Below, one piece after another: positions 23,621-33,957 of a stretch of DNA of 64,000 nt. The stretch is taken from the NCBI GenBank assembly GCA_016801885.1, contig JAFBJY010001370.1:1-64000 (forward strand), written 5' to 3'. Below the pieces are notes generated by a model. That model saw only the letters and a program-made list of their open reading frames with translations. It made no database searches and was not told the origin of the DNA. The position numbers and the translations under genes are program-made. Numbering within the stretch: position 1 is the first letter of the stretch; the number at the start of each line of letters is the position of its first letter. This DNA comes from Toxotes chatareus. Lineage: Eukaryota; Chordata; Actinopteri; Toxotidae.

Positions 23621-24551
23621 GTGACAAAATGAGTGACCGCAGGAAAATTAATTCATTTACACGTAATTTTACATTATTTTGTTAATAAATTAATTTAAGC
23701 AACAAAAAACATCTGCGGAGCCCCTGAGGAGCTGAAAGAACCGGCACTTTTTAGTGAGCCGAGCCATAAGAAAATACTACTGTTTTTACGCACGTACGCA
23801 CGACTAGCTGACATCCAGAATATTTGTTTACGCACGGTCTTGTAGCCCCCCCCTCCTTCCCCAACCCCGACATGTCACACTTCTCCGTGACTGGAATTTC
23901 ATTGGCTACACGGCCATTCGATCAGATTCAGCGTAAGATCTTATAAGCGGAAACGACAAGCGTAAGAGTGGGGGGTGTACTTTAACGTGACAGAGTCGCT
24001 CATTGGCTATTTCTGGCTGTGGGGGGGGCATAGATCTTCCCGGATGGTCAAATGAGGTGTCAATCAAAAGCAGAGGGCAGGGACTACAAACCAAGCTCCA
24101 TGGTATTAACTTTCAAAACAAAACAGAGGCGACAAAACGTAGAAACGAAGGAGTAATAGTACGCTGTGTTTTTCAGTCGGAAAAATCCGATTGCAACTTT
24201 TGATCATTTATGCACCTAAAGAAATGTTTTTGACCGCATTTTTCAACTCGACGTGATTCTTTAGACTTTTCCCGACAAAACAAGACCATTTTTGTTGTTG
24301 TTGCGCTGCGTGTTGAACCGCAGGGCGACTAGTAAAAAAATAAAAACAATAAGCGACGACAGTTGTTACTTTGACGTTTTTAGACGATGGTTTAATTCTA
24401 CCTAAAGTCGTTGTTTTATCTTGTCAAGCTTTATATCGCTGAAAAGATAAGACTTTCAGCTTTCAAATGATGTGCTGCATGCGCACCACCTTAAATGTAG
24501 TAGTTATGTTATGTAGGTACAAAAAACACAGACATGTCCGATAAATAGCGT

Positions 24552-24573
24552 GACGGCCCGCCGGCGGGCCGTC
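24552..24573. repeat. 22-bp perfect palindrome at the right end of the TTAA element
   Basis: GACGGCCCGCC is followed immediately by its reverse complement GGCGGGCCGTC, directly adjoining the 14 bp terminal repeat. It may be a subterminal transposase site; that role is inference. Confidence 0.9.
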
Positions 24574-24587
24574 GGAATGTTAAGGGG

Positions 24588-24740
24588 TTAACCTAATGTG
24601 CATGTTTTTGGGATTGTGAGAGGAGGACGGAGTAAACGGAGAAAGCCCACGCAGACGCAGGGAGAGCTCCACACAGAGGTTTGAACCTGGAACCCTTTTG
24701 CTGGGAGGCAACAGAGCTAACCACTGCACCACCGTGCATA
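24588..24740 (-). repeat. tRNA-derived SINE, head part
   Basis: On the minus strand it reads GCACGGTGGTGCAGTGGTTA (A box) and then AGGTTTGAACCTGG around 24680 (B box). It continues the SINE interrupted at 22646. This head resembles those tRNA-like heads that give false tRNA calls in fish genomes. Confidence 0.8.
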
Positions 24741-25004
24741 ACATAGTTTCAATAATATTGAATTTTGGTATATAATACTTTTTTGGAGGTCTTGCTCACA
24801 GTTCATTGTATGGCAGTACCATGTCAGCTGGATATACAGTAAGTCAGGCTCTTGACTATATATTTGATCACCACACTGGTGAGGAGGAGAGAGGCCAGGA
24901 AACTGACAGTGGGGATGGATTAGAGCTCACTTTGACCCAAAGTATGTAATAAACAGTATATTATGTTTCATCTCATTATTTCTTACATTCAAAAAAATCC
25001 AGAA

Positions 25005-25165
25005 AGGGGCGGTGCGGTGGTGTAGTAGTTGGAACTGTTGCTTCGTGGCAAGAGGGTTCTGGGTTCCAGCCCCAGTATAGGTGCTCCTGTGTGGAGTTTG
25101 TATGTTTTCCTGTGTAGAGGGTTGTGTCAGGAAGGGCATCCAACAAAATAACATACCAAATTTGA
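25005..25165 (+). mobile_element. tRNA-derived SINE
   Basis: The head GGCGGTGCGGTGGTGTAGTA with a B-box-like GGGTTCCAGCCCC (25071-25083) is followed by the body end GTCAGGAAGGGCATCC, a widely shared fish SINE tail. The copy is shortened in the middle compared with the related SINE at 42.6 kb. Confidence 0.65.
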
Positions 25166-25554
25166 AAATTGCGAATCATCACTTTTGCAGGTTTTCTGTT
25201 TCTGGAAGGCCACAGAGAAAGGTCACTTTCAGATAATTTCATCAATCAGTCAGAAAGTGGAACAACAATATTCAAAATAAATAAATAAATTTATGTTTTT
25301 TAGAACTCGAATTCAAGATGTATAAGCTCAGATCAGTGAGGTATACAGGCCATAAATAACTAGAAGTTCAAGACTTGTAATGTTCACAAGAATTTAAATT
25401 GATTTAAAAAATCAAACAGAACAAGTAGTGATAATATGTATATTTTTACAGTTTATGATGAATCTTAATGGAATGGTCATTTTTGACCGGGAACACAAAA
25501 ATGTTTAACAAGAAATTAACAGAAGCCTCCTATGACTATATTTAAAACAAGGCC

Positions 25555-28500
25555 AGCTACGTGCCGCCTGGTATGGCGCAGCTGGGGCCTCACCCCAGAG
25601 CCAGGCCTGGGGTTGAGGCACGCACGCCTTGAGCACCTGGTGGCCGGACCTCTCCCTATGGGGCCCGGCCGGGCAATGCCCGAAGGAATGACATGGGGCA
25701 GTCCTCCCGTGGACCCACCACCTGCAGGAGGAAACGTAGGGGGCCGGTGCAGTGTGAATTGAGCAGTGGTCGAAGGCAGGGGCCTCTGCGACCCGATCTC
25801 AGGGCACAGAAACTGGCGCTCGGGACATGGAATGTCACCTCACTGGGGGGATGGAGCCTGAGCTTGTGCGGGAGGTTGAGAGGTACTGACTAGAAATAGT
25901 CGGGCTCACCTCCACGCCCAGTCTGGGCTCTGGAACCCAATCCTTGAGAGAGGCTGGACTCTCTTCTATTCTGGAGTTGCCCGTGGTGAGAGGCGGGAGG
26001 CTGGTGTGGGCTTGCTTATAGCTCCCCAGCTCAGCCGCCATGTCTTGGAGTTTTCCCCGGTGAATGAGAGGGTCGCTTCCCTGCGCCTTCGGGTTGGGGA
26101 GAGTGTTGTCTCGGCCTATGGGCCGAACAGCAGTGAAGAGTACCAGACCTTCTTGGAGTCTCTGGGAGGGGTACTGGGCGGTGCTCCGACCGGGGACCCT
26201 GTCATTCTGCTGGGGCACTTCAACGCCCATGTGGGCAGTGACAGTGACACCTGGAGGCGCGACTGGGAGGAACGGCCTCCCGATCAGAAACCGAATGGTG
26301 TTCTGTTATTGGACTTCTATGCTAGTCACAGTTTGTCCATAATGAACACCATGTTCAGGCATAAGGGTGTCCATCAGTGCACATGGCACCAGGACACCCT
26401 AGGCCAAAGGTCAATGATCAACTTCGTGGTTGTGTCATTTGACCTTCGGCCGTATGTCTTGGACACTCGGGTAAAGAGAGGGGCTGAGCTGTCAACTGAT
26501 CACCACCTGGTGGTGAGTTGGATACGCTGGCAGGGGAGGAGGCCTAACAGGCTCGGCAGGCCCAAACGTATTGTGAGGGTCTGTTGGGAACATCTGGCTG
26601 AGTGCTCTGTCAGGGGGGTCTTCAACTCCCACCTCCGGAAGAGCTTCAACCAGATACCGAGAGAGGCTGGGGACATTGAGTCTGAGTGGACCATGTTCTC
26701 TGCCTCTATTGTTGATGCGGCCGTCCGGAGCTGTGGTCATAAGGTCTTCGGTGCCTGTCGTGGCGGTAATCCCCGAACCTAGTGGTGGACATCAGAAGTA
26801 AGGGATGCCGTCAAGCTGAAGAAGGAGTCCTATCTGGCCTGGTTGGCTTGTGGGGCTCCTGAGGCAGCTGACAGGTACCGACAGGCCAAGAGGGCCACAG
26901 CCCGGGAGGTTGTAAAGGCAAAACTCAGATCTGGGAGAGGTTCGGTGAGGCCATGGAGGATGACTATCGGTCGGCCTCACAAGAGATTCTGGCAAACCGT
27001 CCGGCACCTCAGGAGAGGGAAGCAGTGCTCTACCAACACTATTTATAGTGGAAGTGGAGAGCTGTTGACCTTGACTGGGGACATTATTGGACGGTGGAAA
27101 GAATACTTTGAAGATCTCCTCAATCCCACTGTTACGATTTCTGTTGAGGAAACAGGGGATGGAGGTTCGGGGGCAGATTCATCCATCACTCAAGCTGAAG
27201 TCACTGAGGTGGTCAAAAAGCTCCTTGGTGGCAAGGCACCGGGGGTGGATGAGGTCCGTCCTGAGTACCTCAAGTCTCTGGATGTTGCAGGGCTGTCTTG
27301 GCTGACACGCCTCTGTAACATAGCGTGGCAGTTGGGGACAGTACCCCTGGAGTGGCAGACAGGGGTGGTGGTCCCTCTTTTCAAGAAGGAGGACCGGAGA
27401 GTGTGCTCCAACTATAGGGGGATCACACTCCTCAGCCTCCCTGGGAAAGTCTATGCCAGGGTGCTGGAGAGGAGGATTCGGCTGATAGTCGAACCTCGGA
27501 TCCAGGAGGAACAATGCTGTTTTCGTCCTGGAACACTGGACCAGCTCTATAGTCTCTATAGGGTGCTCAAGGGTTCATGGGTTTCGCCCAACCAGTCCAC
27601 ATGTGTTTTGTGGATCTGGAGAAGGTGTTAGACTGTGTACCTTGTGGCGTCCTGTGGAGGGTGCTCTGGGAGTATGGAGTCCGGGGCCCTCTGCTAAGGG
27701 CTGTCAGGTCTCTGTACGACCAGAGCAGGACCTTGGTTCGCATTGCTGGCAGTAAGTCAGACCTGTTTCCAGTGCATGTTGGACTCCGACAGGGCTGCCC
27801 TTTGTCACCGGTTCTGTTCATAATTTTTATGGACAGGATTTCTAGGCGCAGCCAGGGGCCGGAGGGAGTCCGGTTTGGGGACCACAGGATTTCATTCCTG
27901 CTTTTTGCAGATGATGTTGTCCTGTTGGCTCCGTCAAGCCAAGACCTTCAGCATGTGCTGCGGTTTTCAGCCGAGTGTGAAGCAGCTGGGATGAGAATCA
28001 GCACCTTCAAGTCCAAAGCCATGGTTCTCAACCTGAAAAGGGTGGCTTGCCCTCTCCGGGTTGAAGGAGAGTTCCTTCCTCAAGTGGAGAAGATTAAGTA
28101 TCTTGGGGTCTTGTTCATGAGTGGGGGAAGGACGGAGCGTGAGATTGACAGGCGGATCGGTGCAGCTTTCGCAGTAATGTGGTCGATGTACCTGTCCGTC
28201 GTGGTGAAGAAGGAGCTGAGCTGAAAGGCGGCGCCTCAATTTACCGGTCGATCTATGTTCCTACTCTCACCTATGGACCTGAGCTTTGGGTCATGACCGA
28301 AAGGACAAGGTCTCGGATAGAAGCAGCCGAAATGAGTTTCCTCCGCAGGGTGGCTGAGAGATAGGGTGAGGAACTCGGTCATCCGGGAGGAGCTTGGAGT
28401 ACAGCCGCTGCTCCTCCACATCGAGAGGGGCCAGTTGAGGTGGCTCGGGCATCTATTCAGGATGCCCCATGGACGCCTCCCTAGGGAGGTGTTCCGGGCA

Positions 28501-28689
28501 TGTCTCACCGGGAGGAGGCCCCGGAAAGACCTAGGACACGCTGGAGGGACTATGTCTCTAGGCTGGCTTGGGAATGCCTCAGGGTTCCCCCGGAAGAGCT
28601 GGAAGAAGTGTCCAGGGAGAGGGAAGTCTGGGCATCCCTGCTTAGACTGCTGCCCCCGCGACCTGGACCCAGATAAGCGGAAGATAATG
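25555..28689 (+). pseudogene. Rex3-like (RTE clade) LINE, nearly full length, inactive
   Basis: Endonuclease pieces start with LALGTWNVTSL (about 25815). The long frame 26006-26782 has GLLIAPQLSRHVLEF, VVSAYGPNS, a GHFNAHVGSDSDTW motif (normally GDFNAH, so the aspartate is replaced by H), and STDHHLVVSW. Reverse transcriptase follows in frames 26843-27631 and 27577-28224: GGKAPGVDEVRPEYLKS, CSNYRGITLLSLPGK, VGLRQGCPLSPVLF and the catalytic FADDV (27904-27915). The C-terminal RQLRWLGHLF-like block lies at 28366-28827. At least four frame breaks (near 25893, 26782, 27600, 28210) make it inactive. It ends with CCTGGACCCAGATAAGCGG and a GATAATGATGAT tail. It lies in the first long intron of NLR copy A, in the sense direction. 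Confidence 0.88.
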
Positions 28690-31620
28690 ATGATCAGAAT
28701 CAGAATCAGGTTTATTGGCCAAGTTTGTACATACAAGTTTGTACATACAAACACAACCGACGGAACACTAATGGTGCAAAAATGTGGGTGGTGCAATTTG
28801 TTCCAGAAACTAAAGATAACTATATAACTATTTACATATATATAAATATATATCCAGGCTATTGACAGAGATAGTGCAGGTTATAGTGCAAAAAAAAAAC
28901 AAAACATAAAGACACGGTGAAATGAGGTAGTGGAAAAATGTGCAAATATGCTGAAGGAGGTAGTGGGGAAAGAAACAGTCACATGTTCATCAGAGCCACA
29001 GCCTGGGGAAAGAAACTGTCCTTGTATCGGCTGGTTTTGGCGAGCAATGTTCTGAAGCGCCTGGCGGGGGGAGGAGTTTAAACAGTTTGTGACCAGGATG
29101 TGAGGGGTCTGCAGAGATGTTTTAGCACGGTTCCTAACTCTGACCTGGTATAGATCTTGTATGGATCAGAATTTCCACAGATGGATCACTTGAGGTGCAG
29201 TCATTGGTATAGAGGGAGAAGAGCAGTGGGTGGTTCTGAGAGGACACACCCAGTCCAATGGGGCGCACTTCAGTGCTGATGGACATTGGTGTAGAGGGAG
29301 AAGAGCAGGGTCTTGATGGACCGGGTCTTGATTCTCCCAAGCTCACCTGCTGCTGCCTCTCCGTCAGGAAGCTGGTGATCCACTGACAGGTGGAGGCGGG
29401 CACTGTGAGCTGGGAGAGCTTCTGATGGAGGAGTTCAGGGATGATGGTGTTGAACGCTGAACTGAAGTCCACGAACAGGAAATCCTTGCATATGTCCCTG
29501 GGGAGTCGAGGTTGTGCAGGATGTGTTGCAGTCCCATGTTGACTGCATCATCCGCTGACCTGTTTGCCCGGTAGGCAAACTGCAGGGGGTCCAGCAGGGG
29601 GCCAGCTATGTCCCTCAGGTGGTTCAACACCAGTCTCTCAAAAGTTTTCATGACCACAGACGTCAGGGCGACGGGTCTGTAGTCATTAAGTCCAGTGATA
29701 ATGGGCTTCTTGGGCACTGGGATGATGGTGGAGTGTTTGAGGCAGGAGGGCACTTCACACAGCTCCAGGGATTGGTTGAAGATCCGGGTGAAGATGGGCG
29801 TCAGCTGCTCAGCACAGACTCTCAGGCAGGAGGGGGACACTCCATCAGGTCCTGGAGCCTTCCTGGTCTTTTGTCTCTGAAGGAGCCGACACACATCCTC
29901 TTCACGGATCGTCAGGGCAGGGGGGGGGGGGCAGTGGGGGGTGTTGCAGGTTGGTTCTTTGTGTGGCCGTGAGGTGTGAGAAAGTCCTTATCAAACCTGC
30001 AGTTATGCTCTTGTTAATTTTTCACTTATGCTCTTGTTAATATTTTGTAAATACTATTATCTATTTTATTTTACTTACAACATTTTGTATGGCATTCTGG
30101 GTGAAGAGCAAAGTAAGAATTTCATTGTACAGGGAAACCTGTTTCCTTACTGTGCAAATGACAATAAACCCTTTGAATCTTGAATCTTGAAGGTGTTAAG
30201 TTCCTCAGCCAGTCTGGGATCTTCTGCAGGGTGGGGGGATGGTCTCCTGTAGTTGTGATGTGATTAAGACCTCTCCAAACTGATGCAGAGTCATTTGTTG
30301 AGAGGCTGTTTTTTAGCCTCTCACTGTAGCTTCTCTTTGCCATTCTGATCTCCTTGGTCAGTTTGTTCCTGGTCTGTTTAAACAGGGCCTGGTCCCCACT
30401 CCTGTAGGCCTCCTCCTTGGCCTGGCGCAGCTTCCTCAGATTGGGAGTAAACCATGGCTTGTTGTTGTCATATGTACAGAAGGTCTTGGTCTGCACACAC
30501 ATGTCCTCACAAAAACTGATGTACGATGTCACAGTGTCAGTAAGTTTGTTGATGTTAGTGGCTGCAGCTTCGAAAACACTCCAGTCAGTGCAGTCAAAGC
30601 AGGCCTGTAACTCCAGCTTTGACTCCTCTGTCCATTTCTTCACAGTCCTAACCACAGGCTTAGAAGATTTTAGTTTCTGCTTGTAGGTTGGGATGAGATG
30701 AAGCAGGCAGTGATCAGAGAGCCCTAGTGCTGCGCGGGGAACAGCGCGGTAGGCATCTTTCAAAACCGTGTAGCAATGGTCCAGTGTGTTTGAGTCTCTG
30801 GTGGGACATTTGATGTGCTGCCTATATTTAGGAAGCTCACGTGTGAGGTTTGCGCTGTTAAAATCCCCGAGAATGATAATGAGGGAGTCCGGGTGTTTTC
30901 TCTCAGTGTCTGATATCTGGTCGGCCAGCTGTTGTAACGCATGTGTTACGCAAGCTTGGGGGGGGATGTAAACACCGACCAAAACAAACGAGGAGAACTC
31001 CCGCGGAGAATAAAAAGGTTTGCAATTTATGAAAAGTGTCTCTAGGTGAGGGCTGCACGACTTTTCTAACACTGTGACATCTGTACACCAACCTTCGTTT
31101 ATATAGAAGCAGATTCCACCACCTTTCGTTTTCCCTGAGAGCTCCGTGCACGGTCCGCACGACGAAAAGTTGGAAGCCCGGCAGCCGGAAGTGCGCTGTC
31201 CGGGATGCGCTCAGAGCCAGGTTTCAGTGAAACACACAAGGCGGCGGATCTACGAAAGTCCGAGTTGGGTTGAGAGCAGCAGTTCATCTATTTTGTTCGC
31301 CAGGGAGCAGACGTTGGCCAGGTGAATAGACGGGAGCGAGGTTCAAGTCCCTCTGCTCCTCAAAGTGACGAGCGCTCCTGCTCGCTTCCCACGACGGCGT
31401 CTCCGCAAAAATTCCATAGAGCGCTGCTGCTCCCGACCAAAATCTCCGTAAAACTTTCCGGATTGATGAAAGCTGGGGAGAAAGATCTGGGGATGTCTCT
31501 CTGATATTTAGAAGCTCCTCTCTGGTGAAAGTGATCAGTGAGGGGTTACAAAAAGCTCCAAAAACACAAAAACAAGCAAAGTGCAAGAGAGCTGGCATGA
31601 GGTGCCATCCATGCGCCATG
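28690..31620 (-). pseudogene. L2/CR1/Rex1-group LINE, inactive, with nested insertion
   Basis: The minus strand carries a start region (31284-31619) and an endonuclease frame (30122-31072) with VYIPPQACVTHALQQLA, IIILGDFNSANLTR, NTLDHCYTVLKDAYR and GLSDHCLLHLIP. Reverse transcriptase (29364-29894) has RKAPGPDGVSPSCLR, GLNDYRPVALTSVVMK and DPLQFAYRANRSADDAVN. After LYTNDCTS the catalytic FADDT region is missing, so the palm core has been deleted. The 3' tail on the minus strand is a GATTCT repeat (28690-28712 on the plus strand). This tail meets the tail of the Rex3-like element end to end. A foreign LINE tail is inserted at about 29990-30195. Confidence 0.85.
29990..30195 (+). mobile_element. 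3' end of another LINE, nested in opposite orientation
   Basis: This plus-strand segment ends AATTTCATTGTACAGGGAAA...GACAATAAACCCTTTGAATCTTGAATCTTGAA. It has a polyadenylation-like AATAAA and a GAATCTT microsatellite tail, typical of Rex1/CR1-type fish LINE ends. It splits the minus-strand LINE between its endonuclease and reverse transcriptase regions. Confidence 0.7.
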
Positions 31621-31639
31621 ATGATGATGAAGAAATTAA

Positions 31640-32520
31640 CACAACCTGAGGCTTAACTGTAAGAGTGTCTATAGTAATAATTGTGACTAACTATAGGTTT
31701 AGTCATAATAACTAAAACTGTAACTACAACTAATTATAAGCTTTGTCGAACAAAAAGGTTTTAAGCTTAATTTTAAAATTAGAGAGGGTGTCTGCTTCCC
31801 GAACCCAAACTGGCAGTTGGTTCCACAGGAGAGGGGCCTGATAGCTAAAGGCTTGGCCTCCCATTCTACTTTTAGAGATTTTGGGAACCATAAGCAAACC
31901 TGCATTCTGGGAACGAGGCAATCTGTTGGGATCATATGGTACTATCAGCTCTTTGAGATATGAAGGAGCCTGGCCATTGAGGGCCTTATATGTAAGGCTC
32001 TCAATGGCCTGTGCCTCGAGGAGTGTGATAATTAATATGACTAGCAGGGGTTGACTCATTTAGACTGACATACTCTTCCTCCTGCAGCCAGGTCTCAGTA
32101 AGACAGAATAAATCAATCTGCTGATTCATTATCAAATCATTTACTAATAGAGATTTAGACAAGAGAGATCTAATGTTTAATAGCCCACATCTAATTGTGG
32201 TGTTTTTAGATCGAGACAACTTAATTGTAATAATTTGTTTGAGCGTTTTATGAATAACACCTCTTGTCTTTTTTTGGTTTATACAGTTTTCTTTGTTTCG
32301 TGAGCAGACACAGTCTCTATGGGATAAGGGGAATAGGAATAGTAGTAATTGTGGGAGGGTGACAGCTCTAGAAAAACTTCAGGAAAACGTGTAGGATTGC
32401 TGAACCATCCAAAGTGGGATGAATGCTATCTCTCCTAATCAGACCAGGTTTTCCACAAAAAGTTTTCTAACTGTTTATGAAGACCACATCATTTGTTGGA
32501 GATGTTAAATCTCCAAGGAG
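31640..32520 (-). mobile_element. Internally deleted L2-type LINE (ORF1 tail + EN start joined to RT end)
   Basis: On the minus strand, 32391-32450 encodes GLIRRDSIHPTLDGSAILH, the Asp-x-x-His end of the SGNH-type esterase in L2 ORF1. Next (32001-32219) comes the start of the endonuclease: RCGLLNIRSLLSKSLLVNDL and IDLFCLTETWLQEEEYVSLN. At about 32003 this jumps directly to the reverse transcriptase C-terminus: SLTYKALNGQAPSYL, SKSRMGGQAFSYQAPLLWNQ and LKTFLFDKAY (31730-32000). The whole catalytic core is missing. Such a derivative could only be moved by another LINE's machinery. Confidence 0.85.
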
Positions 32521-32840
32521 CCGTACAGAACCGATGCTCGACTAAAGTGAACGTTATAAGTATAGGTACGTTATAATTAGGAAATTAACCACAGTGTACC
32601 AAAAAATTGTGTTACTATTTGGAGTTTTGTGTTTGTGTTACAATTGTGTACAACTTACACTACACAACAGTACACCACAGTGCCAAAGCAAGAAACAGGA
32701 AGTGACACATTACGTTACCACTAACGTCTAGTTGGTGATGATGATGCAGGACGTCAGCTGAGAGTTCCCAGAATGGCTTTGTCCTCAGAGAATTTATCAG
32801 TGTTTGATTTAATATCAATAAAATGTGTTTGTGTTTTCAG

Positions 32841-32963
32841 AGGTCAGGACCACAGGCTGAGAGCAGAGTCTCCAGGATCCAGCTGTCTGTCTATGAAGAG
32901 TGACTGGTCCAAACCGTTAAATCCTCCAGCCTTCAGTCATGAACCTGGACCCTCAGACACAAA
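32841..32963 (+). CDS. NLR copy A, N-terminal repeat exon 2
   Basis: The acceptor TTTGTGTTTTCAG precedes it and the donor GTAAGAAAC begins at 32964. The 123 bp keep phase 2 and encode GQDHRLRAESPGSSC ... DWSKPLNPPAFSHEPGPSDTK. It is a second copy of the module in the previous exon, so the N-terminus is two tandem repeats of about 40 residues. The intron before it is 11.7 kb here but 0.7 kb in copy B. Confidence 0.85.
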
Positions 32964-33957
32964 GTAAGAAACTGTTTCTAGTGTAAACTGACCTGAGGAT
33001 GATTCAGTTCTCAGACATATTTGAAGTAAACAGGGAGACACCAGGGGCCAGATCCATAAAACTGTGTCCACACAAAGACAGAAATATGCATACACACTCA
33101 CCAGATTTATAAAGCAGAGCTTTCTCATGTTACTGTTTTATCAGTCTCAGTCAGTGTGAGAGTTGGTGTATGAACATGAACCCGTCATTGAAAAGAAGGA
33201 CAAGGAAGAAACACAGTGTCTCCATGTTGGAGGAAACACTTTAACAATTTTAACGTCTGAGCTTTTAACAGCTTCTAGACATTGTGAACCAAATCTGGAT
33301 TTTTGTTCACAACGGTCAACAAAACATTTAGTCTCAGCACAGGTCGTGCTGCTAAAATCATTTGTCAGGTTTCTGGGATTTAATGACTGTTGGAAAGGAG
33401 CAGAATGTCCTCACACTGGATTGTAGCTCCCAAAAACGTTTGATCAGACTGAAAAAGGAAACACTTTGACCCTACAGGGTCTTCATGAGTTAAATGGCCA
33501 ACATGACAATGAGCTGATAGGACTCAATACATCATCAAGATAAAAAACATTATCAGAGCCTGAAAGAATCCCAACAATGTCACAGTAATCCACCCAAAAC
33601 ATCCATCCATCCATCTCAGTAAGTTCAAATGTTTGTTGGAAAATGTATAAGATATAAAATCTGAGAGAAAGATCCAGAACAAGAGCTGGACTGCAGACAG
33701 TCAGTCAGAACAGCACTGTACAAAGTAAGACTGTACATCTGTCTGCTCATGTCATCATCTCTGAAAACAGGAGCTGTGCTTTGATACAGAGTCATTTGTT
33801 CTATCATACAGCTTTGGCATTTAAGATGATTATAAATATCACAAAATGAAAAAGCTTTTCTTTGCTTGTCTTTAGTTTTTATGCAGCTGATGAAAGAAAT
33901 GAGCCGATTCTCAGATTCTCTTTCTTTAGTCTGACATTATTTCTTCTGTGTCAGCAG

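Larger units (their letters stand above)
22647..24587. mobile_element. piggyBac-like (TTAA-specific) non-autonomous element
   Basis: The 1,941 bp element has inverted ends CCCCTTAACACTCC and GGAATGTTAAGGGG (13 of 14 bases pair). It is flanked by TTAA on both sides (22643-22646 and 24588-24591). Removing it and one TTAA restores the SINE, as judged from the second SINE copy. TTAA duplication with C-rich ends is the hallmark of piggyBac-type elements; other TTAA users such as Kolobok are possible. No transposase frame is recognisable. The interior holds a 15 bp hairpin, a tRNA-Lys SINE, two inverted CCAAT boxes (23901-23906, 24002-24007) and a 22 bp palindrome beside the right end. Confidence 0.85.

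Noticed and set aside
24660..24740. A tRNA gene on the minus strand
   Set aside because: It is the head of a common fish SINE; the same head recurs at 42.8 kb with the SINE body attached.
26006..26782. 258-codon frame as a host endonuclease gene
   Set aside because: It is the endonuclease of the Rex3-like LINE, continuous with its reverse transcriptase.
29915..29945. G-run as a G-quadruplex control element
   Set aside because: It lies in degenerate LINE sequence and the run may be affected by homopolymer error; no gene context supports a role.
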